Shown here: piece after piece, positions 16,384-24,266 of the stretch
Layout: every line of letters begins with the position of its first letter
Numbering within the stretch: position 1 is the stretch's first letter
Assembly: GCA_039908105.1 (NCBI GenBank)
Contig: JAMOBI010000034.1
Span: forward strand, 1-43,417
Source: Magnetaquiglobus sp039908105
GTDB lineage: Bacteria; Pseudomonadota; Magnetococcia; Magnetococcales; Magnetaquicoccaceae
Length of the DNA stretch: 43,417 nt
Reading direction: 5' to 3'
Notes under the pieces: model-generated
Seen by the model: the letters and a program-made list of their open reading frames with translations, nothing else
Told to the model about the DNA's origin: nothing
The model's database searches: none
Position numbers and translations under genes: made by a program

Positions 16384-17113
16384 GGCTTTGGCGTTGCGGC
16401 GGGTGCCGTTTCGTGATGCTTCGTGGATTGTGACGCTGTTGACCCCGGAGCACGGGGTGATTGCGGCCATGGCGCGGGATGCACGCAGCGGTGGACGCGA
16501 TGGCATGCGGGCCGCGTTGACCGGATTTCACGGCCTGGAGATCGAGACGCGCTCCCGGGGGTCGGAGGCGTTGGGTACGTTGATGCGCGCCGAGATCATC
16601 CTGCCGCGCAACCGTTTGCCATTCTTGCCCGAGGCCTCGGCTGCCGGGCAGCTGTTGATCGAGGCGGTGCATCGGTTCGAGATGCCGAACGATGCGCGTA
16701 ATGGTGAGATCCATTACTGTCTGGAGGGGGCGCTGAATGCGCTGGAGTTTGGTGCCGAGCCGTTGGCCGTGGCTGCCGGGAGCATCAGTCGTCTGCTTGG
16801 GTTGTTCGGGCATGGTTGGCGTGCCGGCAACTGCGTGGGGTGTGGTGCCCGGACGCGGTTGCGTTTCGTGTCGGTGAAGCGCGGGGGTGCGGTTTGTGAG
16901 GCGTGTGGCGCACCCTATGCGGATCGGCTGCCCGAGGCGGGTGGGGCGCTGCTTGAGGCGATGGCCGATCGTTCCTGGCCGCCGCGCATGAGTGGTTTGT
17001 CGCGTGCGGAGCTGGCGGTGTTTTACCAGTTGAGCATGGCGGCGTTGAATCGTGTGGGGACGCGACCGATGAGTGCGGATGGGATGTTCCGGCGGCTGGC
17101 GCGGGTGGGGTGA
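16367..17113 (+). CDS. recO: RecO, recombination mediator
   Basis: The 248-residue protein loads RecA with RecR in the RecFOR pathway. It has an N-terminal OB fold (RALALRRVPFRDASWIVTLL, then TPEHG), a helical middle and a zinc site from CVGC and CEAC about 20 residues apart. The start at 16367 lies inside the end of era, with AGGAG 4 nt upstream, so the two genes are probably translated together. The frame extends further upstream, but only as an overlap of era. An E repeat begins 8 nt after the stop. Confidence 0.92.
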   Translation: MRISDRALALRRVPFRDASWIVTLLTPEHGVIAAMARDARSGGRDGMRAALTGFHGLEIETRSRGSEALGTLMRAEIILPRNRLPFLPEASAAGQLLIEAVHRFEMPNDARNGEIHYCLEGALNALEFGAEPLAVAAGSISRLLGLFGHGWRAGNCVGCGARTRLRFVSVKRGGAVCEACGAPYADRLPEAGGALLEAMADRSWPPRMSGLSRAELAVFYQLSMAALNRVGTRPMSADGMFRRLARVG

Positions 17114-17121
17114 TTGGATTG

Positions 17122-17390
17122 AATTGCACCCGGCTTGGAATGTGTCGTTTTTTCTGGTGAAAAAAAAGAGAGGGTCTGGGAGATTCCTCTCCCAGGGTTT
17201 TGTTTTTGACTTTGAATTTTAGTTGAGTTTTTAGCGCGCTTTTCAAAAGAAGTATTTTTCGCGTTTCCTGCGAAAAATGCGCCGCGCGCCGCCTTCGCGA
17301 GCGTCGTTTCCGCTTTTTGGAAACGAAGCTCGCATCTTGCACGCGGTCTTGAGGGGAATTACTACGCATCCCAAAATGGTTGCGGTTTAA
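17122..17390 (-). repeat. E repeat, inverted
   Basis: It starts AATTGCACCCGGCTTGG and ends ATGGTTGCGGTTTAA. The first hairpin, GAGCGTCGTTTCC with GGAAACGAAGCTC, has one mismatch. A small insertion rich in GAATTT/GAGTTT lies near the start. It fills the gap between recO and the Trm112-like gene. Confidence 0.8.
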
Positions 17391-17421
17391 AAATGGTTGC
17401 GGATTCAAAATGGCTGCGACA
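17372..17421. repeat. Three tandem copies of the E repeat end
   Basis: CCAAAATGGTTGCGGTTTAA is followed by AAATGGTTGCGGATT and CAAAATGGCTGCGAC. The terminal block has been repeated with decay, extending to within 20 nt of the Trm112-like start. Confidence 0.6.
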
Positions 17422-17440
17422 TAAAAACTGGAGAAAGAAC

Positions 17441-17608
17441 ATGATCGACAAGGCGTTGTTGGAGATTCTCGTCTGTCCGCAGTGCAAGGGCGGTCTGGAG
17501 TATGACGCCAAGGCGGACGAGTTGATCTGCCGCACCGACCGGTTGGCTTTTCCGATCCGCGAGGAGATCCCGGTAATGCTGGTGGACGAGGCGCGCAATC
17601 TGGAGTGA
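17441..17608 (+). CDS. Trm112-like small zinc-ribbon protein (YcaR type)
   Basis: The 55-residue protein begins MIDKALLEILVCPQCKGGLE and continues with a Cys-x-Thr-Asp strand and AFPIREEIPVML, the standard bacterial Trm112 family plan. A second zinc half-site is reduced to one Cys (LICRTD). Yeast Trm112 activates methyltransferases; the bacterial role is largely unknown. GGAGAAAG lies 5 nt upstream of the ATG. It follows recO on the same strand after a repeat. Confidence 0.85.
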   Translation: MIDKALLEILVCPQCKGGLEYDAKADELICRTDRLAFPIREEIPVMLVDEARNLE

Positions 17609-17658
17609 GGCGCTGGAGTGCTGCAGCTATCCCGTCACCATCTTTAAGAAGCCTCCTT

Positions 17659-17772
17659 TTCTGCAAGCTGTGTGCAAGAGGCGGGAGTCGTTTCCAAAAA
17701 ACAAAAAACGACGCTCGCCAAGGCGGCGCGCGGCGCATTTTTCGCAAAAGGCGCTTCTTTTGAAGAGCGAGC
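17659..17772 (+). repeat. Partial, chimeric E repeat
   Basis: It contains TGCAAGCTGTGTGCAAGAGG, then a first hairpin whose left arm is the GGGAGTCGTTTCC version and whose right arm (AACGACGCTC) is the other version. Only GTCGTTT/AAACGAC still pairs. This looks like a join between two subtypes. It ends at GAAGAGCGAGC and passes straight into the next copy. Confidence 0.65.
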
Positions 17773-18037
17773 TAAACCGCAACCATCACGGGATGCGTAG
17801 TTCCATTAATAGGGGTCCAGGGGGATTATCCCCCTGGTGGGATCCAAGGGCAAAGCCCTTGGGACTTTGTTTTTGACTTTAGCGCGTTCTTCAAAAGAAG
17901 CATTTTTCGCGCCTTTTGCGAAAAATGCGCTGCGCGCCGCCTTCGTGAGCGTCGTTTCCGCTTTTTGGAAACGACGCTCACATCTTGCACGCAGCCTTGC
18001 AAAAAAAACTACGCATCCCAAAACAGGTGCGGTTTAA
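17773..18037 (-). repeat. Full-length E repeat with GGATCC-type insert
   Basis: The 265-bp copy starts TAAACCGCAACC and ends CAGGTGCGGTTTAA. The first hairpin is GTGAGCGTCGTTTCC (17945-17959) with GGAAACGACGCTCAC (17967-17981) and loop GCTTTTT. In place of the CTGGGAGA hairpin it holds CCAGGGGGATTATCCCCCTGG and AAGGGCAAAGCCCTT hairpins. It is nearly identical to the copy at 21353-21616. Confidence 0.85.
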
Positions 18038-18040
18038 AAG

Positions 18041-18159
18041 CAAAAACAAAGTCAAAAACAAAGTCAAAAACAAAGTCAAAGTCCTGGGAGAGGAATCTCC
18101 CAGACCCTCTCTTTTTTTTCACCAGTAAAATCACACATTCCAAGCCGGGTGCGGTTTAA
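18041..18159 (+). repeat. Right half of an E repeat with expanded 12-mer
   Basis: Three exact copies of CAAAAACAAAGT (18041-18076) are followed by CTGGGAGA-GGAA-TCTCCCAG, an eight-T run and the end CAAGCCGGGTGCGGTTTAA. Other copies have one or two versions of this 12-mer. The last 29 bases lie inside the ODP-GGDEF gene. Confidence 0.8.
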
Positions 18160-19972
18160 TCCTCTGTCTCCTGATACCGGTGCTTTTGGCCTGATAGAGC
18201 GCCAGATCGGCCCGTTCCATGGTCTTTTCGATCGGCTCCTCCATGATGCGGTAGGCGATGCCGCAGCTGATGGTCACAGTGCGCTCGTGCATCGGCGGCG
18301 CGAATTTCTGATGCTGCACCCGCTTGCGGATGCGGTTGGCCACCTCGGGCGGTACATGCACCGGGCTGCCGATTAAAAACAGCATGAACTCCTCCCCGCC
18401 CAAACGGACCGGGATATCGACCCCGCGGATGCTGTCGGCGATGATGTGCGCCACGATGCGCAGGGTGACATCCCCCATGCCGTGGCCGTAGGTATCGTTC
18501 ACCGATTTGAAATGGTCGATGTCAAAGGCCAACACCGTGATCGAGGCGTTGGTGTCGCGATCGTGGATGCGGCTCAAACGTGCCAGCGCCTCCTGCATGT
18601 AGTAACGGGTATACAGGCCGGTCAGGGGATCACGGATCGAACGCTCATAGGATTTCTTCTGCTCCATGTCCATGACGCGGAAGATGATCTCCCGCTCCAC
18701 GGCCACGCCGAGCGGGATGCTCAGCTGCGAGAGGATGTGGGCCATCTCGTCGTCGACATCGAGATTCTCTTTGAGACGGAACAGCACCACGGCCTGCACC
18801 GCATCGTTCTGTTGCGAGAAGAGCGGCAGCACCAGCATCATGCGGATCGGCTCGCCATTGGGTTGATGTGCCTCGCCGGAGTAGGGGGTGACCAGATAGG
18901 GGCCGGATTGATTCCCCTGCCAGTGGTCGCGCTGCATGCCGAGAAAGGCCCGACACTCGGGTGGGGCCAGGGCGTGAGTGCCGCGAAAACCGCTTTCGGG
19001 TGCCAGATGGAGGGTGTCGCCGGATTCGGTGCGGGCGAAAAACTCCAGATCGACCACTGGAATCAGCGGCTTGGCCAATTCGAGAATCCGGTTGGCCACC
19101 TCGCTGAAATCCCGTTGCACCATCAAGGTCTGCATCATCTCCCGCAACATGTGGTTCAAGCTCGACAACCGCCGATAGTCGGAGTTGGTGCGTGTGAGCA
19201 GAAAGAGTCCGCAGTCGAGATTCTTCAACTGGTCGAACATGAAGCGCACCAGATGTTCCGGGATCAGCGAACCGTGTTGCGGGGCGATCAGCCGGATGGG
19301 CAGTGGCTCCATGTTCGAGAGACCGTGCTTCAAGATCTCTTGGCTTGGCATGTAGTGTTCGTGAAAGAAGCGGATCGCCTCGAAGGCACGTTCGTCCCGG
19401 GCGTAGAGCGGCGTATCCTTGGAGAGCCCGCCGAACAGATCGCTGGAGAAGAGCGTTCCGGTGTCGTGGTCAAAGGTGCAAAAGGCGCCGCTGAAGTGCA
19501 GATAGGGGGTGAAGATGAACTGCAATTTGCGTCCCCCCAAGTCGAGTTCCCAGTTGTGATCCTCCACACAGGCCAAGGGGAGATTCTTGAGACCCAGGTG
19601 CTTTAGAAGTGCGTTGGTGCGCCAGTGGCTCAACACCACCGCATCCGGACGGGTGATGATCGGATCCAGATAGGGCAGAATGCCGGTGATGTCCGGATCC
19701 TGATGGTGGCAGATGTAGTAACGGATCGACTCCAAGGGGATGATCTCGCGAATCTTGCGCAACGTGGTATCGAAGGTGAGCACCGAACCCGGATCCAGCA
19801 GCACCGATTGATCGCCATGCTCAATCAGGTAGGGGTGGCACTGGAAGGGGTCGTCGACGAAGTGGTGCCCCACCCACCAGACGCGATCCGCGACTTCGAT
19901 GGCGTGGTCCAACTGTTCGGGCGTGGGTTCGTAATCCGAGAAGGTCGAGGGTGAACGGGACGGATTCGACAT
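18131..19972 (-). CDS. ODP-type di-iron domain, GAF-like domain and GGDEF diguanylate cyclase
   Basis: The 613-residue protein has three parts, numbered from the ATG at 19972. Residues 20-270 form a metallo-beta-lactamase fold of the flavodiiron/ODP oxygen-sensor type. Likely iron ligands are H90, D92 and D94 (HQDPD), H159 (YLHFSGAF), D178 (SSDLFGG) and H233 (APQHGSLI). The second His of the flavodiiron HxExDH motif is Ile here. Residues 290-435 look GAF-like. Residues 440-605 are a GGDEF domain with GGEEF at 525-529 and an RGVD inhibitory site five residues before it, so it should make c-di-GMP under product control. The last residues (IKPHPAWNV) are encoded by an E repeat. An in-frame upstream ATG at 20062 is possible. 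Confidence 0.85.
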   Translation of the reverse strand: MSNPSRSPSTFSDYEPTPEQLDHAIEVADRVWWVGHHFVDDPFQCHPYLIEHGDQSVLLDPGSVLTFDTTLRKIREIIPLESIRYYICHHQDPDITGILPYLDPIITRPDAVVLSHWRTNALLKHLGLKNLPLACVEDHNWELDLGGRKLQFIFTPYLHFSGAFCTFDHDTGTLFSSDLFGGLSKDTPLYARDERAFEAIRFFHEHYMPSQEILKHGLSNMEPLPIRLIAPQHGSLIPEHLVRFMFDQLKNLDCGLFLLTRTNSDYRRLSSLNHMLREMMQTLMVQRDFSEVANRILELAKPLIPVVDLEFFARTESGDTLHLAPESGFRGTHALAPPECRAFLGMQRDHWQGNQSGPYLVTPYSGEAHQPNGEPIRMMLVLPLFSQQNDAVQAVVLFRLKENLDVDDEMAHILSQLSIPLGVAVEREIIFRVMDMEQKKSYERSIRDPLTGLYTRYYMQEALARLSRIHDRDTNASITVLAFDIDHFKSVNDTYGHGMGDVTLRIVAHIIADSIRGVDIPVRLGGEEFMLFLIGSPVHVPPEVANRIRKRVQHQKFAPPMHERTVTISCGIAYRIMEEPIEKTMERADLALYQAKSTGIRRQRIKPHPAWNV

Positions 19973-20100
19973 CTTCAGGCACTCTGGGCAACGAGGGGGT
20001 GAACGGCAAGAACCGCGTGGTGTTTCACGATATAATGTGCCATGCACTGTGATGGGTGACAATGCTTTATGATGGACGGATTGATGAATCCGGAGGGGGG

Positions 20101-20703
20101 TCAGCCGTTGTCGAGATGGGGTAGCAGCGGTTGCAGGGCATCCAGGGGAATGGCGCCTGCGCGTAGCAGTGTGGCCGTTAAGCCATCGATGCGCAGCAGG
20201 GTGGAGGGGAGGGCGTCGGGGCGGATGTCGCCGTCGAGGACGATGAGATTTTCGGACTGCCAGATGGCGCGTACCTCGTTGGCCGTGTGCGGTGGGGGTT
20301 CCCCGGCGCGGTTGGCGCTGGTGGAGATGAGTGGTTTTTGCCAGACAGCCAGCAACTCCTGGACGATCGGGGCAGGGGAGTGACGCAGGGCGATGAAATC
20401 CGTGCCACCAGTCAACAAGGGGGGCAGGTGGGGTTGGGCCGGCAGCACCAGGGTCAAGGGTCCGGGCCAGAATTGTTTCATCAGACTGAGAGCCAGAGGG
20501 GAGGGCAGGAGGATCAGGGTGGCGAGATCCATCTGGTCGTTGATGAGCAAGATAAACCCTTTGTCCATCGGGCGCTGTTTCATGCGGATCAGTTGATCCA
20601 TGGCAGCGGGGTTCCAGGGATCGGCGGCCAGACCGAAGAGGGTTTCGGTCGGCAGGCCGATGACCTGGCCGTGGTGCAGGGCGGTGAGGGCGGCGTGGAG
20701 CAT
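20101..20703 (-). CDS. tsaC: TsaC/Sua5-type threonylcarbamoyl-AMP synthase
   Basis: The 200-residue protein makes the activated threonylcarbamoyl group for t6A37 in tRNAs. Family blocks are GLPTETLFGLAADPWNP, the KQRP motif (RMKQRPMDKGF), FWPGPLTLVL and STSANRAGEP. The start is placed at the ATG at 20703, which puts the GLPTET motif near residue 16; the frame continues to 20802 through a GC hairpin but without family residues. It is single-domain, lacking the Sua5 C-terminal extension. No clear Shine-Dalgarno is visible. It is downstream of purE on the same strand. Confidence 0.92.
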   Translation of the reverse strand: MLHAALTALHHGQVIGLPTETLFGLAADPWNPAAMDQLIRMKQRPMDKGFILLINDQMDLATLILLPSPLALSLMKQFWPGPLTLVLPAQPHLPPLLTGGTDFIALRHSPAPIVQELLAVWQKPLISTSANRAGEPPPHTANEVRAIWQSENLIVLDGDIRPDALPSTLLRIDGLTATLLRAGAIPLDALQPLLPHLDNG

Positions 20704-20731
20704 GGGGTCAGGAGAATGGTTGTTTAATATC

Positions 20732-20770
20732 GCGGGGGTTCGGGAACAGTGACCGCCCTCGGACCCCCGC
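20732..20770. repeat. GC-rich hairpin between purE and tsaC
   Basis: GCGGGGGT (20732-20739) pairs with ACCCCCGC (20763-20770), with a further GGG/CCC match inside. It resembles the end of the 15315 palindrome block (CGGACCCCCG). It could be a terminator remnant in the purE-tsaC gap. Confidence 0.45.
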
Positions 20771-20798
20771 AGCAGGGAGGCCGTCATACTTTTCCGCA

Positions 20799-21317
20799 TC
20801 ACAACGTCTTCAACCGCTCCTGCAACGCCTCATGCTTGGCTGTCACTTCACCGGCCATCCGCTCGACATGGGCGCGATACCGGGCCGCAATCCCCGCATC
20901 ACTCAACGCCAGAATGCGTGCCGCGAACAGCGCCGCATTCCTCGCACCCGCCTTGCCGATGGCCATGGTGGCAACCGGAATACCACCCGGCATCTGCACC
21001 GTGGCCAACAACGCATCCATCCCCTGCAACTCGGTGGCAGAAAGTGGTACGCCGATCACCGGCAGATCGGTGATCGAGGCGACCACACCGGCCAGATGGG
21101 CCGCTGCCCCGGCACCGACGATCAATACCTGGATGCCGCGTGCGGGCGCGCATTGGGCGTAGTCGTGGGTGCGCGCCGGGGTGCGATGGGCCGAGGTGAC
21201 GGTCATCTCAAAGCCGATGCCGAATTCACGCAACACCTTGCCGGCCTCCTGCATCACCGCGAAGTCGGAGTCCGAACCCATGAGAATCCCCACCACGGGG
21301 GTCGTGTCTGTGCTCAT
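20799..21317 (-). CDS. purE: PurE, N5-carboxyaminoimidazole ribonucleotide mutase
   Basis: The 172-residue class I PurE has MGSDSDFAVMQEAGKVL near residue 13, the conserved SAHRTPART block and GAGAAAHLAGVVAS. It rearranges N5-CAIR to CAIR in purine synthesis. purK is not seen nearby. The ATG at 21317 is preceded by a 17-bp tandem duplication of its own start region. purD lies upstream on the same strand, with an E repeat between. Confidence 0.96.
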   Translation of the reverse strand: MSTDTTPVVGILMGSDSDFAVMQEAGKVLREFGIGFEMTVTSAHRTPARTHDYAQCAPARGIQVLIVGAGAAAHLAGVVASITDLPVIGVPLSATELQGMDALLATVQMPGGIPVATMAIGKAGARNAALFAARILALSDAGIAARYRAHVERMAGEVTAKHEALQERLKTL

Positions 21318-21337
21318 CTTGTGTCTGTGCTCATCTT
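21304..21337 (-). repeat. 17-bp tandem duplication over the purE start codon
   Basis: GTGTCTGTGCTCATCTT occurs twice without change (21304-21320, 21321-21337). The outer copy creates a second ATG, whose six-codon frame (ATGAGCACAGACACAAGA) ends in a TGA overlapping the purE ATG as ATGA. The duplication therefore turns the leader into a mini-ORF coupled to purE. It may affect PurE expression, but that is inference. Confidence 0.8.
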
Positions 21338-21352
21338 TAAAGCTCTCTTGTC

Positions 21353-21616
21353 TTAAACCGCAACCAGTTTTAGATGTGTAGTTCCATTAATAGGGGTCCA
21401 GGGGGGTTATCCCCCTGGTGGGATCCAAGGGCAAAGCCCTTGAGACTTTGTTTTTGACTTTGGCGCGCTCTTCAAAAGAAGCATTTTTCGCGCCTTTTGC
21501 GAAAAATGCGCCGCGCGCGGCCTTCGTAAGCGTCGTTTCCGCTTTTTGGAAACGACGCTCACATCTTGCACGCAGCCTTGCAAAAAACCACGCATCCCAA
21601 AGCAGGTGCGGTTTAA
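21353..21616 (-). repeat. Full-length E repeat with GGATCC-type insert
   Basis: The 264-bp copy has TTAA at both outer ends (TTAAACCGCAACC and CAGGTGCGGTTTAA). It carries the same inserted hairpins as 17773-18037. The first stem (21526-21540 with 21548-21562) has one mismatch from a G-to-A change. The purD stop codon is the TAA of its right end. Confidence 0.85.
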
Positions 21617-22902
21617 TTGGTTCGTTCCCGTGCCACGGCCCGATAGCCGATGTCACGACGGTATTGCACCCCTGGCCACTGGATCGCGGCCACCGCCTCA
21701 TAAGCGCGCGTTTGCGCTGCGGCCACCCCGTCGCCGAGTGCCGTCACCCCCAATACCCGCCCGCCAGCGGTGACGATCCGCCCCTCCTGACTGCGGGTGC
21801 CGGCGTGAAACACCACGGTATCAGCCACAGTGGCGGCCAGGTCAAGCCCCTCGATCACATCCCCCTTGGGATAGGAGCCGGGATACCCCTGGGCCGCCAG
21901 CACCACGCACAATGCGGCACGTGGATCCCAATCAATCGTCATGCCGGCCAGCGAGCCGTTGGCACAGGCGAGCAGAAAGGGGATGATGTCGGAGCGCATG
22001 CGCATCAACAGCGGCTGACACTCCGGATCGCCGAACCGGACGTTGTATTCGAGGATGCTCAGTTCATCGCCATCGATCATCAACCCGGCGTAGAGAATGC
22101 CACGATAAGGGTTCCCTTCGCTCGCCATGGCCTGGACCGTCGGCAGGATGATCTCCTTCACGGCCCGTTCGACCAGGGTCGGCGTCAAGGCCAGAGCCGG
22201 TGAATAGGCCCCCATGCCGCCGGTGTTGGGTCCGCGATCGCCATCGAAGATCGCCTTGTGATCCTGGGCGCCGGCCAGCGGCAACACCCGTTCGCCATCC
22301 ACAAAGGCCAGAAGCGAAGCCTCTTCGCCGGACAAAAATCCTTCGACCACCACCTCGTCACCAGCCGAGCCGAATTCACGCTGCACCATGATGCGATCGA
22401 TCGCCTCAAACGCCTCTTCAAGCGTTGCACAGACGATCGCCCCCTTGCCGGCAGCCAGCCCCGAGGTCTTGACCACGATCGGCGCACCCTGCTCTGCGAC
22501 GTAGGCGCGCGCCTCGGCTGGATCGCGGAAAATGCGATAGGCGGCGGTGGTGATCCGGTGGCGGGCGAGCAGATCCTTCATGAAGGCCTTCGAACCCTCC
22601 AGTTGCGCGGCAGCCATCGAGGGACCAAACACCGCGATACCGCCTTGACGCAGCCGATCCGAAAGACCCAACGTCAATGGGGCCTCAGGGCCGATGACCG
22701 CCAGATCGATCCAGTGCGTCTGAGCAAAGACGGTCAACTCCTCGATCGCCTCGGCCTGGATCGGTACGCACTCGGCATGCTGCGCAATACCTGGATTGCC
22801 CGGTGCACACCAGAGTTTTTCCACCAGCGGGGATTGGGCGATCTTCCACGCCAGGGCGTGTTCGCGTCCGCCGCCACCGACCAGCAATACTTTCATGCCC
22901 AT
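21613..22902 (-). CDS. purD: PurD, phosphoribosylamine-glycine ligase
   Basis: The ATP-grasp enzyme of about 429 residues catalyses the second step of purine synthesis. Blocks are MKVLLVGGGGREHALAWK at the start, GPEAPLTLGLSDRL, the ATP-binding APIVVKTSGLAAGKGAIV, and NTGGMGAYSPA followed by VRFGDPECQPLLMR. Start choices are ATGs at 22902 and 22896. The former has GAGA 7-9 nt upstream and is listed; a further one at 22923 is less likely. The stop codon comes from an E repeat. The 186 nt between its start and the next gene show no clear feature. Confidence 0.96.
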   Translation of the reverse strand: MGMKVLLVGGGGREHALAWKIAQSPLVEKLWCAPGNPGIAQHAECVPIQAEAIEELTVFAQTHWIDLAVIGPEAPLTLGLSDRLRQGGIAVFGPSMAAAQLEGSKAFMKDLLARHRITTAAYRIFRDPAEARAYVAEQGAPIVVKTSGLAAGKGAIVCATLEEAFEAIDRIMVQREFGSAGDEVVVEGFLSGEEASLLAFVDGERVLPLAGAQDHKAIFDGDRGPNTGGMGAYSPALALTPTLVERAVKEIILPTVQAMASEGNPYRGILYAGLMIDGDELSILEYNVRFGDPECQPLLMRMRSDIIPFLLACANGSLAGMTIDWDPRAALCVVLAAQGYPGSYPKGDVIEGLDLAATVADTVVFHAGTRSQEGRIVTAGGRVLGVTALGDGVAAAQTRAYEAVAAIQWPGVQYRRDIGYRAVARERTN

Positions 22903-23088
22903 GATGCGATTCTCATTGATCACAAGTTGCCAATATCGCGCGCTCAGCCTGGTGAATCCGGGTTGGGCGGCGAGAAAGGGGAAATTAACGCAAAATCGCA
23001 GCGGGAAGTCCAGTGTTCATGCATGTGGTCTCCCCCGAGCCATCCATCGTTCGGATTTGGGAAGTTCTCACCCAGGATGTGGTCGATC

Positions 23089-24204
23089 TTAACCAAGGGC
23101 GCTCATGGGTAGGATGATATTGAACATCAGGCAGCAGAACGCCATCACGAAGAACATGGTTCTGTCCAGAATGAATGCCAGAGATTTGTCTCCCTTTTTC
23201 ACGTAGATATGGTTGGAGATCAGGGAGAGCGCGATGGTTAAGAAAATGGTCCCCATGCCGAAGACGGAAATAAAATCGACCAGGCCAAATGTTCCGGATG
23301 GTGGCAGGAGCGAGTTGGCAACATAGGAGTTGGAAACGGCTCCGAAGAAGGCGGCAGAGGGCAGCGAGAAGCGCGGGCTGACATCACTCGGTGAGACGAA
23401 AAAATTCAACAGAGCCAGCATCATCGCGGCGAACAGGGCAACAAAGATCTTGAGATAGACACCAAGCCCGTTGCGTTGAATTTCAATCCCGACAATATAT
23501 TGGGTACGGGTTGTCTTGTAATCCGCAGCCTTTCCCGGATCGCCATGGGAGGTCTTGTAGGTGTGCAGCTTGACCGTCGTACCATGCTTGACGATTTTAT
23601 AGCCAGGAATTTGCGTTCGGGAACTGAGGTTGGCATCCGGATCTGCAACGTAGCGCAATTTGTGGCCGTCCCGGGCGCCGTCCTCAATGTGGATGTTGAG
23701 CATGTGATCTTCGAGGGGTACACGCATGGTATCGAATAATTTCAGCAATTTTGCGGAGATCCGATATCTCTGGTAGTGGAGGTTGTCGTCCCCGTGGTAC
23801 TCATTGAGCAGATCCCGCTTGGTGATCGTTCCATTGACGATGATGAAAGTGTTTCCTGGATCCAACTCCTTCGGGCCGATCCAGGAGAACCAGAGATAGA
23901 AGTTTGCTGTCCAGAACGACTCCCGAATCGACAAATTTTCGATGTCGTCCACATACGATCCAATCTTGACAAGGGTGAACGAGCCTTGCGCCGGCAATGT
24001 ATCAGGTGGCGCATGTCCTGCTTCGACCAAAATGGGGCTCATTCTGGCCGTATGATTCAGATTTGCATAAAACTTATTAAAGTATAGAATATTTGCACCT
24101 ATATAAATATTGACAATATAAATCATCATGATTGTCAAACTGATTAAAATTATGATTCTCTTCTTGTTAATCTCCAGACTGGACCATGTCTGAAAAAAAA
24201 TCAT
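23089..24204 (-). CDS. Membrane protein resembling pentameric ligand-gated ion channels
   Basis: No named family is certain. The 371-residue protein has an N-terminal anchor helix (about 15-38), an extracytoplasmic domain of about 210 residues predicted rich in strands, and four C-terminal helices (about 248-270, 281-299, 306-333, 342-366). This is the layout of bacterial Cys-loop-like channels, plus an anchor. Supporting local matches are SFWTANFYLWFSW, LLKLFDTMRVPLEDHML, VGIEIQRNGLGVYLKI entering helix 1, and LPPSGTFGLVDFIS linking helices 2 and 3, which recalls the M2-M3 loop. There is no Cys loop, as in prokaryotic channels. The start is the ATG at 24204 with GGAG 5 nt upstream. Base composition near its start is AT-rich compared with the neighbours. 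Confidence 0.55.
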   Translation of the reverse strand: MIFFQTWSSLEINKKRIIILISLTIMMIYIVNIYIGANILYFNKFYANLNHTARMSPILVEAGHAPPDTLPAQGSFTLVKIGSYVDDIENLSIRESFWTANFYLWFSWIGPKELDPGNTFIIVNGTITKRDLLNEYHGDDNLHYQRYRISAKLLKLFDTMRVPLEDHMLNIHIEDGARDGHKLRYVADPDANLSSRTQIPGYKIVKHGTTVKLHTYKTSHGDPGKAADYKTTRTQYIVGIEIQRNGLGVYLKIFVALFAAMMLALLNFFVSPSDVSPRFSLPSAAFFGAVSNSYVANSLLPPSGTFGLVDFISVFGMGTIFLTIALSLISNHIYVKKGDKSLAFILDRTMFFVMAFCCLMFNIILPMSALG

Positions 24205-24266
24205 AAAATCTCCATTCAATTTGAATGTCGGCGGGTAGTATTGATGTGCAGGTTTTTCAAGGGGGG

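Noticed and set aside
17659..18159. CRISPR array suggested by clustered repeats
   Set aside because: Units are long, unequal and mosaic without regular spacers, and no cas gene is present.
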